A DNA stretch of 64,000 nt from CAYSPT01 sp964432985 (GTDB lineage: Bacteria > Muiribacteriota > CAYSPT01). The notes beneath the pieces are model-generated. The model was given only the letters and a program-made list of their open reading frames with translations, did not search any database and was not told the DNA's origin. The DNA lies in the NCBI GenBank assembly GCA_964432985.1, contig CAYSPT010000001.1, positions 1 through 64,000 on the forward strand, given 5' to 3'. Shown one piece after another: positions 52,887 through 60,536 of this stretch (positions are counted from its first letter, which is position 1; every line of letters begins with the position of its first letter). The position numbers were made by a program, and so were the translations under genes.

Positions 52887-52965
52887 CTTAATCAGGATTC
52901 GTTTTGCCAAAAAAAACAAGGACGGCAAAAGGCGAGAAGGAAAATAAAACAGGGAGGTTCAAACA

Positions 52966-53973
52966 ATGATTAATGGTGTAAATGGTCAGCCGTGGCAGGT
53001 GGCCGGAAGTGGGTTGGAACTGCGAAAGAATCTGTGGGAAGAAACAAAGGACAAGGCGGATGCATTGACATCGATGGTTCCGCAGCACGACACCGTCGAA
53101 ATCAATGAATCAATACATCTAGAATATCTTCAAGTATCCTCAATGGAAACCTTTGACCGTGAGGCGAAGGGTGCGATCAAGGAGTCGCTCAGTGACATTC
53201 TGGATAAGATCGAAGACCTGGTAGACAAGGCCCGCGACCTTCTCGAAGGGACCGAAGAGGACTCCTCTCCCGGTCTGGCTCTCGGTAATTCGTTCGGTAA
53301 TGAAATCCCCGGCCTGTCGCCCGGTAATCAGTTCGGCAATGAATCCCCCGGCCTGTCGCTTGGTAACGTCCCTATGGACGGTTTTCAGGGTGCTTCTTAT
53401 GAAAAAGTCGAGTTCAGGTTTGAGTACAAGTTTGAAGCTACCTACTCTCGTAACTCCACCAATAGTCTTAATAACAACTTTGATATCGGTCAGAAAAAGC
53501 TTGATAAATTAAAAGATTATTTCAGTCCTGAGAACACATCGCAGCGGATCGCCGATTTTGCTACCAGTTTCTTCCCCCTTTACCTTCAGAATCATGAAAA
53601 CGAAGAAGGGGGCATGGAGGATAAACTCAATGACTTTATGGAACTTGTAAAAGGCGCCATTGACAAAGGATTCAAGCGGGCACGGGAAATACTTGGAAAT
53701 ATGCCAAAACCTGTTGAGGACCAGATGAATGAAACCTATGACCTGGTCCAGTTGAAACTTGATTCCTGGAAAGAAGAGCAGCTCGAACTGATGTCCCCGG
53801 AAAACTTTGTAGACATGGGGCAGAATACCGCAGCGGGAGAAGTACCCCTTCTCGAAGAGATGACCGCTGTACCGGAAATGGAGTTTGCCGGAATCAGTCA
53901 AGCGGCTGCTGTTGAGGAGGCTCCTCAGCCTACTGCTGGTCAGCCTGCTGCTGGGGAAGGATCTGTCGTGTAG
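52966..53973 (+). CDS. DUF5610-domain protein
   Basis: A 335-residue protein, likely cytoplasmic, without a signal peptide. The C-terminal half (about residues 185-270) has the DUF5610 pattern: SPENTSQRIADFATSFFPLY, then LVKGAIDKGFKRAREILGNM and a final amphipathic helix. The N-terminal part is helical, and between them lies a 13-residue repeat (PGLxxGNxFGNEx, about 102-140). DUF5610 proteins have no settled function; the sigma-28-like promoter upstream suggests expression with the flagellar regulon. ATG after ACAGGGAGGTTCAAACA. The 3' end overlaps the MBL gene by 44 bp, tail to tail. Confidence 0.75.
   Translation: MINGVNGQPWQVAGSGLELRKNLWEETKDKADALTSMVPQHDTVEINESIHLEYLQVSSMETFDREAKGAIKESLSDILDKIEDLVDKARDLLEGTEEDSSPGLALGNSFGNEIPGLSPGNQFGNESPGLSLGNVPMDGFQGASYEKVEFRFEYKFEATYSRNSTNSLNNNFDIGQKKLDKLKDYFSPENTSQRIADFATSFFPLYLQNHENEEGGMEDKLNDFMELVKGAIDKGFKRAREILGNMPKPVEDQMNETYDLVQLKLDSWKEEQLELMSPENFVDMGQNTAAGEVPLLEEMTAVPEMEFAGISQAAAVEEAPQPTAGQPAAGEGSVV
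53269..53385 (+). repeat. 39-bp in-frame repeats in DUF5610 gene
   Basis: Three units from 53269, 53308 and 53347, the last one diverged at its end. They encode PGLALGNSFGNEI, PGLSPGNQFGNES and PGLSLGN... The period equals that of the array at the left end of the window but the sequence is unrelated. Confidence 0.85.
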
Positions 53974-54826
53974 ACAGGGGCAGTCGCAGCCCCTCTGTTG
54001 CAGATAAACAGTCAGGAAAAATCCTGGAGGCCCGGGTAGCGGTCTCCAGGATTTCCTTATCTCCCCTGGTTGGTTCGTGATGAAAGAGAACGAGCTTCTT
54101 TACGTTTGCCAGTTCGGCCAGACGGACGGCTTCCTCCCAGGTACTGTGTCCCCAGTTTAATTTACTGGGAAACTCCTCGGTGGTGTACTGGGAATCGTAG
54201 ATCAGGATATCCGTTTCGTGGGCAAGCTTAAGAACGTTCTCGTCGGTTTCCCCCGGTATGTGTTCGGTGTCGGTAGAAAGAGTTATTGCCCAGTCCGGAG
54301 TGGAAAACCTGTAACCGACAGTGGCCGGGTGAGGGTGATGCATGGGAGCCGTCTTGATAGTAATGCCGTCAACCGTTATCTCATCGTTTTTCCCAATCGG
54401 CCTGAATGATATCTTAGCCATCATCTGGTTCAGGGCAACCGGGAAGAACTGGTAACGCTGCTGGCCTTCAATGACTTCTTCAAGACTTTTACCGACCTGG
54501 TCCACTCCATATATGGTAATGTTGTTGCCCGGAATGTAAGCCGGGACGAAGAAGGGGAATCCCTGGACATGGTCCCAGTGGGTATGGGTAATAAACAGAT
54601 GGATATGAGTGGGTTTTTGGTCTCTGCCCAGAATATCCAGCCCGAGAAGACGAATACCGGTTCCTGCATCCAGGATAAAAAGTGATTCACCGCCTGGATT
54701 AAGCTCTATACAGCTCGTATTACCTCCAACCCTGGCGACGTCTCCTCCCACGGGGGCAGGTGTGGGGATGCTCCCGCGTACTCCCCAGAAGTGCACATAC
54801 CCTTTCAACGTTAATCCACTCCGCAT
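53930..54826 (-). CDS. MBL-fold metal-dependent hydrolase
   Basis: A 298-residue metallo-beta-lactamase-fold protein. Opening GVRGSIPTP and GGNTSCIEL are typical of a phosphodiesterase-like subgroup; the metal motif is FITHTHWDHVQGFPFF, with later ligands in MHHPHPATVGY, LSTDTEH, and LFHHEP. The subgroup includes cAMP phosphodiesterase-like and RNase Z-like enzymes, so a phosphodiester substrate is likely, and cAMP made by the CHASE2 cyclase in this window is one possibility (inference). The C-terminal tail is Gln-rich and overlaps the convergent DUF5610 reading frame for 44 bp. The start follows ACGGGA. Confidence 0.87.
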   Translation of the reverse strand: MRSGLTLKGYVHFWGVRGSIPTPAPVGGDVARVGGNTSCIELNPGGESLFILDAGTGIRLLGLDILGRDQKPTHIHLFITHTHWDHVQGFPFFVPAYIPGNNITIYGVDQVGKSLEEVIEGQQRYQFFPVALNQMMAKISFRPIGKNDEITVDGITIKTAPMHHPHPATVGYRFSTPDWAITLSTDTEHIPGETDENVLKLAHETDILIYDSQYTTEEFPSKLNWGHSTWEEAVRLAELANVKKLVLFHHEPTRGDKEILETATRASRIFPDCLSATEGLRLPLSTRQILPQQQADQQ

Positions 54827-54972
54827 TCCCGTTAAAATTATAAATAAGCTGCTTTGGATTGCATGAAAGAAGTATACATGATAAATACTGGCGTTGCAAA
54901 CACATGGACTCTAGTTTTGTTTCCAGCTTTTTAAAGTGTAATAATTTTCACATAATTGAGTTAATTGTTAAG

Positions 54973-55002
54973 TTGACACTTATATTTATAGAGTGATATA
55001 GT
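54973..55002 (+). promoter_or_regulatory. Sigma-70 promoter for FecR repeat gene
   Basis: TTGACA (54973-54978), an 18-bp spacer and TATAGT (54997-55002) in a very AT-rich stretch. Two direct copies of AGCTATAAT (55010-55018, 55024-55032) follow just downstream and could be an operator or alternative -10 boxes. The leader to the GTG is about 51 nt. Confidence 0.75.
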
Positions 55003-55059
55003 TACCACCAGCTATAATTAGATAGCTATAATAATAAAGCTAAAGGGGGCTGTACAATA

Positions 55060-58000
55060 GTGTATTGGAAAGCTGATGTATCTCTTAAACTCTTGTCGAT
55101 TCTTGTTCTCGCGATTCTGAGCGGAAGTATGATGTTTCATGGGATGGCCGAGGCCCAGATATATTCCAACTACTCGTTGGTCACATTTATCCAGGGCGAG
55201 GTTATGATCATGACCAAGAGTGCCGCCAAATGGGCTCCCGCCTATAAAGGTCAGCGGCTCTCAATCGGTGATAAAATCAAGACCGGACGCAGTGGCCGCG
55301 CCGAGGTAAAATTCGCCAATTCAGCCATATTCCGCATGCGGCCGCTTTCACAGCTTGAAATACCTTCCGAGAAGGACAATGACGGTAAACGTGTAGGTTT
55401 CCTTGATATGAAATTTGGTAAAGTCTGGTCCAAGGTCAAACCGGTGGGCAAGGGAGAAAGCTTTAAAGTTCGCACCCCTACAGCCGTTGCTGGTATCCGG
55501 GGTACCGTCTTCACCCTGTCGGTTAACGCTATCACCAAGAAGAGCATCGTGGCTGTTTTGGAAGGTTCGATTGACGTAGCGGCCGGTGGCGCGACAGTTC
55601 CGGTGGGAGAAAACGAGAAGACCTCGGTAGAGGAAAACCAGGCACCTGATACACCGGAGCAGATGGACCCCGAGGAGGCCGAGCAGGAAAACGAACAGTT
55701 CCAGGATAACACGTTCGGTAACACCACCGACACCACCCCACCGAACATCAACCTGACCTCACCTGCCAGTGACGAGGATATAGAGGACGGCAAGACTACG
55801 GTGGCCGGTTCTGTTGACGATCCGGAGGCCACGGTCACCATCACTGTGAACGGTGAATCCAAAACGGTTACCGTGGGCGGTGACGGCAAGTTTGAGCTCG
55901 AGGTGACGCTCAAGGAGGGCGAAGAAAACTCCATCAAGGTCGCCGCCAAGGACGAAACCGGTAATGCCCAGGAATTAGAGATGAAGCTCACCCTTAAAAA
56001 GAAGGAGTACAAGATTGAAGTCCAGGGATCGCTGGAGGCTGGAGACGACGACGAGAAGAAAAACGATCTCAAAGTCACCGTCACCGACCAGGACGGCGAG
56101 GCCGTCGACGGCGCTGAGGTCAAGGTGGGTGAGGCTACCGGCACCACCAACGATTCCGGTGAAGTGGTTTTCAAGGACCTTGGCCCGGGAACGCACAAGA
56201 TCACCGCCAAGAAAGAGTTCGACGGCGAGGAGATCGAAGGCTCCGCCGAGATCGAAGTGGAAAAAATCGCCGAAGAGTTTACCTGTACGGTGATGGTCAC
56301 GGTGGAAGCAGCGGATGACGACGGCAAGAAGGACGATTTGAAGGTGTCATTGTCCGAACTGTCGGCTGATTTGCAAACGTATCTTGAATCAAACTCCGTG
56401 AGCTTATGGCTGGGCGACGAGGGTATCGGGTCCTGGGATGGCAGCGCCGATATCGCCAAGAAGGACATCGCCCCCGGGACCTACAAGGTGAGCGCCATGA
56501 TCGGCGATGTCACCGCGGGTTCGTCCGAGTTCGAGATTGAAGAGGTCAAGAAAGAGTACAGTATCGATGTTTCCGCCGTGGTGGCCGAAGCCGACGGCGA
56601 CGGCCACAAAAACGACGTCACCATCACCGTCAAGGACCAGGACGGCGAAATGGTGTCCGGGGCTTCGGTGAAGGTAGGTGACCTTGCACTGAGCACCAAG
56701 TCCGACGGCACCTGCGTGCTGGGCAACCTGCCTCCCGCCACTTACAAGGCGGAAGTCACCGCCGAGTTCGAGGGCGAAGAGATCTCCGGCAACGTCGAAT
56801 TTACCACCGAAAAGAAAGATTATTCCATCAGTGTCCTGGCTTCCGCCGTGGACAGTGACGGAGACGGCAAGACCAACGATGTCAAGGTAACGGTAGCCGA
56901 CCAGGACAGCGCCGCCGTTCCCAAGGCCCGGGTCGAGTCCGACAAGACCGAAACGGGAGCCTCTGCCGCCGCCACCACTGATGCCAACGGCGAGGCTATC
57001 CTCAAGGACCTGGCTCCCGGCGACCATCCTATCACGGTCACAGCCATCTTCTTCGGGGAGGCTGTGTCGGGTGACGCCAGCATCACCATTGAAAAGCCAC
57101 CCATCGAATACTCCCTCAGCCTGATGGTCATGGTGGACGACCTGAATAACTACGGCGGCAAAAACGACATAACCTGCACGGTCACCGACCAGGACGGCAA
57201 CAAGGTTGCCGGGGCGGCCATCGTTGCCCAGGGCGTCCAGGTGACCACCACCGACGGAAACGGCGTGGCCATGCTGGAGGATCAGAAGGTGGGCGATCAC
57301 AAGATCCGGGCCCGGGCCAAGATGGGTGACGAGCAGCAACAAATCTGGTCGGAGGAAAAAATGGCCACCGTGGAAAAACCCGGTACCCTGGAGCTCATGG
57401 TGTCCGCCATGGTGGAAGACGCGGACGGCGACGATTTTAAAAATGATATCGTGGGTACCGTGTCGTACGGCGGTGACGGCCAGGGTAATATGGAGGTAAC
57501 CTGCGGTGATTTAACCGTCACCTCCATGGGCGACGGCAGCTTCGAGTTCAAGGATCAGGAGCCGGGCACCTATCAGATCAGGGCCGAAGGAACGTATTCC
57601 GGATTGCCGGCGGCAGGCAACACCGAGGTGACCGTTGAGAAGCCGGAACCGATTACGTTGACCCTCCGGGCCTTGCTGATCGACGCCGACGGTAAAGGCG
57701 GAATGAACGATGTCGATGGTTCGGTGAGCGACAACAAGGGCCGGGAAGTTTCCGACCTCTCGGTGATGCTGGACGGAACCGCGGTGACGAAGACGGGTTC
57801 CGACGGAAAATTCGCCATTGCCAACCTGACATCGGGGACCCACGGGATCAGCGCCGCCGGCACCTATCGCAAGCAGGAGGTAAAATCGGCGGTGGTCAAC
57901 GTCGAAGTGGAAAAGATCACCCTTTCCATCAGGGCCATGGTCCAGGATGCCGACAGTGAAGGCGGAATGAACGACATCGTGGGGCAGGTCAGCAACAACA

Positions 58001-60384
58001 AGGGTGAAGGCATTCCCCAGATAGCCATTATCATCGGCGGCGCTCCCCGGGCTCAGACCGGAGCAAACGGTAATTTCAAGGTAGTCAACCTCGACCCGGG
58101 GCCCTACAATGTGTCGGCTTCCGGTACCTACCTGGGAATGCAAATGAATGTGGAGCCGGTTTCGGTGGAAATCGGCAAGCCTATGGCGCCATCGGGAGGA
58201 TCCGTTTCGGTTGATCCTATCCAGGGAACCGCCAATTACACCGAGTTCACCGCCCGAACGGCCAACTGGGAGTCGGATGCCCCGCCGCTGAAGTACCAGT
58301 TCTTCGCCGGTAGCACGACTCTCGGGGCCGTATCCGAGCAGACTACCGTCACCGGCAAGCTGCCTGCGGGTACTCATTCGATTACCGTGCAGGTGACCGA
58401 TAAATACGGTACCTCGTCTACCAGCAGTCCGGCTATCGTTACCGTTACTGCACCGGGTGACATCCGGATGCTGCCCATCATGGTGGAAGATATCGCCGGG
58501 GACAAAATCCCCAACGACATCAAGGTGACGGTTCAGGATGACACCGGGACCGGAGTTTCCGGAGCCACCGTGAGGGGCAACGGAAAGAGCGCTACAACCG
58601 GTTCCGACGGCACCGCCATTCTCAGTAACCTGGATGAGGGTTCACACACCATCACGGCTGAATCTGAGCGGTTTGGCGTTATCAAGACAACCTCCCAGTC
58701 CGTCCAGGTAAAAGTCGATCTATCTATGTTACCGCTGATGGCCGCCGATATCGCCGGTGATACCATCCCCAACGATATAAAGGTGACGGTACAGAACGGT
58801 TTCGGACAGGGCATTCCGGGAGCGAGCGTGTCGGGCAACAACAAGCGTGGTTCCACCGGCTCCGACGGTTCGGTGATTCTCCGGCAGCTCGACCAGGGTT
58901 CACATGTGATTATTGCCCAGGTCATGGTGGGCAGCAAGCAGAAAGCCATCAAGGCCACCGCTTATATCAACGTGGAGATCAGCATCATGCCCCCGTTGAT
59001 GCCGGAAGCCATGGATACGGACAACATCTCCAACGATTTGCCCAAGATTACCGTTCAGAACAATATGGGCCAGGGTGTTTCCGGGGCTGTGGTGACAGCG
59101 GGCAACCGGAAAGCCACGACCGGCGGTGACGGGACCACAGCGCTTCGCGATATCGAGATGGGTACCACAAAGGTGATTGCCAAGGTAAACGTGGGCAACT
59201 CGGAAATACATACCAGCGCCGATATCGAAGGCGAGATCGGGTATGCGGATAGCATGCCACCGGTGGTGAAACTGAACCCGCTTCAGGACATGATCATCAT
59301 CATGACCAAACCCGCCGAGGGACAGGAGCTTCCCGAAGCAAAGATGTATGAACTGGAAGCAGATGTGGTCATGGCCTCCGGCGCCAGCGCCCGGGCCGAC
59401 ATCTACGTGGACGGCACCAAGGCCCAGTCGGCCATCTCCATCTCCGGCGGAAAGATCCAGTGCTCGGTCATGATGGACAAGGAACCGAAAGTCCACAAGA
59501 TCATCATCGAGGCCTGGTATGAAAAGATACCGGTCGAGGGTATCATCTCCGACAATATGGGCCCCGTCGAATACAGTATCTGGGTAGGCAGTAACGAGCA
59601 GACAAAGCGCACAGTGCAGGGAACCAATGTGAATGTGAAACAAGATACCCCTGTGCTCAAAGGTAACAATTCCATCACTCTGCGGGCGGTGGATTCCAAT
59701 CCGGCCAACAAGGCAAGTGATACGGTCCAGCTTGAGAACATATACCGCTCTGAAAATGAAAGATACATGGATACGTCTCAGCCGGAAGTGCTGAATACCC
59801 TGCCGCTGGCGGACTCCCAAATCGATGAGTTCACTTCTCCCGTCCCCTTCCAACTGGGAAGTGACGGAAGCACGGCCAAGATCGAGCTCAACGCCACCCT
59901 GTTCGATCTGGCCGGCAATATCCTGAGTCCGGTTATCGTGCGGGTAACCCCCGCGGGCGGCGCCTACAGGGAGTACAATGCACCGCTGCAGGGCAATGAG
60001 ATAAAACAGTGGATCGATGTTTTAAATGGGACGAACACGGTCGTTATCATCGCCAAGGACAAGGTGGATAACCAGACACCGGCTTCACCGTTCAAAATAT
60101 ATGTGGAGCTCGGCAAGGGACGGATCGAAGGCCGTATTACCGACGGGGTATCCGGTTCCGGTCTCAGGGGAGCCAAGGTAACGGCCATAGGAGAGAAAGG
60201 CGCCTACAGTGGCATAACCGGCTCCGACGGCCGGTACACCATTATTGACGTTCCTTACGGAACATACTATGTCATCGTGATACGGGACAACTATCTGCAG
60301 GGCTATGTTGACGGCGTACAGGTACCGAGCAGGAAATCAACCAGCACCGAGATCGAGCCAAACGAACCATTGATAGATTATTAA
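55060..60384 (+). CDS. Secreted FecR-domain protein with eleven beta-sandwich repeats
   Basis: A 1774-residue exported protein: signal peptide (cut near AEA, about residue 33), FecR domain (about 40-190, with AVAGIRGTVFTLSV), an acidic spacer, and one Big/Ig-like domain (to about 315). Eleven repeats of about 75-120 residues follow. Each opens with a D-x-D-G-D-G-x-x-N-D-like loop (for example DSDGDGKTNDVKV) that may bind calcium, then a carboxypeptidase-regulatory-like sandwich (GAxV, TDG, DLxPGxHxIxA). The C-terminal domain (about 1690-1774) is a canonical CarboxypepD_reg fold. Likely a cell-surface or periplasmic structural or adhesive protein. GTG start after AAAGGGGGCT. The SLH-barrel gene follows. 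Confidence 0.85.
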   Translation: MYWKADVSLKLLSILVLAILSGSMMFHGMAEAQIYSNYSLVTFIQGEVMIMTKSAAKWAPAYKGQRLSIGDKIKTGRSGRAEVKFANSAIFRMRPLSQLEIPSEKDNDGKRVGFLDMKFGKVWSKVKPVGKGESFKVRTPTAVAGIRGTVFTLSVNAITKKSIVAVLEGSIDVAAGGATVPVGENEKTSVEENQAPDTPEQMDPEEAEQENEQFQDNTFGNTTDTTPPNINLTSPASDEDIEDGKTTVAGSVDDPEATVTITVNGESKTVTVGGDGKFELEVTLKEGEENSIKVAAKDETGNAQELEMKLTLKKKEYKIEVQGSLEAGDDDEKKNDLKVTVTDQDGEAVDGAEVKVGEATGTTNDSGEVVFKDLGPGTHKITAKKEFDGEEIEGSAEIEVEKIAEEFTCTVMVTVEAADDDGKKDDLKVSLSELSADLQTYLESNSVSLWLGDEGIGSWDGSADIAKKDIAPGTYKVSAMIGDVTAGSSEFEIEEVKKEYSIDVSAVVAEADGDGHKNDVTITVKDQDGEMVSGASVKVGDLALSTKSDGTCVLGNLPPATYKAEVTAEFEGEEISGNVEFTTEKKDYSISVLASAVDSDGDGKTNDVKVTVADQDSAAVPKARVESDKTETGASAAATTDANGEAILKDLAPGDHPITVTAIFFGEAVSGDASITIEKPPIEYSLSLMVMVDDLNNYGGKNDITCTVTDQDGNKVAGAAIVAQGVQVTTTDGNGVAMLEDQKVGDHKIRARAKMGDEQQQIWSEEKMATVEKPGTLELMVSAMVEDADGDDFKNDIVGTVSYGGDGQGNMEVTCGDLTVTSMGDGSFEFKDQEPGTYQIRAEGTYSGLPAAGNTEVTVEKPEPITLTLRALLIDADGKGGMNDVDGSVSDNKGREVSDLSVMLDGTAVTKTGSDGKFAIANLTSGTHGISAAGTYRKQEVKSAVVNVEVEKITLSIRAMVQDADSEGGMNDIVGQVSNNKGEGIPQIAIIIGGAPRAQTGANGNFKVVNLDPGPYNVSASGTYLGMQMNVEPVSVEIGKPMAPSGGSVSVDPIQGTANYTEFTARTANWESDAPPLKYQFFAGSTTLGAVSEQTTVTGKLPAGTHSITVQVTDKYGTSSTSSPAIVTVTAPGDIRMLPIMVEDIAGDKIPNDIKVTVQDDTGTGVSGATVRGNGKSATTGSDGTAILSNLDEGSHTITAESERFGVIKTTSQSVQVKVDLSMLPLMAADIAGDTIPNDIKVTVQNGFGQGIPGASVSGNNKRGSTGSDGSVILRQLDQGSHVIIAQVMVGSKQKAIKATAYINVEISIMPPLMPEAMDTDNISNDLPKITVQNNMGQGVSGAVVTAGNRKATTGGDGTTALRDIEMGTTKVIAKVNVGNSEIHTSADIEGEIGYADSMPPVVKLNPLQDMIIIMTKPAEGQELPEAKMYELEADVVMASGASARADIYVDGTKAQSAISISGGKIQCSVMMDKEPKVHKIIIEAWYEKIPVEGIISDNMGPVEYSIWVGSNEQTKRTVQGTNVNVKQDTPVLKGNNSITLRAVDSNPANKASDTVQLENIYRSENERYMDTSQPEVLNTLPLADSQIDEFTSPVPFQLGSDGSTAKIELNATLFDLAGNILSPVIVRVTPAGGAYREYNAPLQGNEIKQWIDVLNGTNTVVIIAKDKVDNQTPASPFKIYVELGKGRIEGRITDGVSGSGLRGAKVTAIGEKGAYSGITGSDGRYTIIDVPYGTYYVIVIRDNYLQGYVDGVQVPSRKSTSTEIEPNEPLIDY

Positions 60385-60401
60385 CCCGAATAATTCGGGT
60401 T
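60383..60401 (+). terminator. Palindrome AACCCGAA-TAA-TTCGGGTT, terminator or attenuator
   Basis: A perfect 8-bp stem with a 3-nt loop that begins inside the stop codon of the FecR repeat gene. There is no U tract, so it may be a partial terminator, an mRNA 3' stabiliser or a protein site. A near copy lies after the SLH gene (62738-62755). Confidence 0.55.
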
Positions 60402-60536
60402 TAACCGGGATAAAAAGATTCCGGTTGAAAAATGATATCGTTTGCGGTATTGTAACGTAATTGTTGTATGGTAATTATTTAGATGAATCATATAAAGCAA
60501 TGTTAGAGTGAAAAGTTAAAAAGGAGGACTAGCGCT

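Noticed and set aside
60410..60536. Promoter for the SLH-barrel gene
   Set aside because: Several AT-rich near-matches but none with both boxes at acceptable spacing; transcription may continue from the FecR gene.
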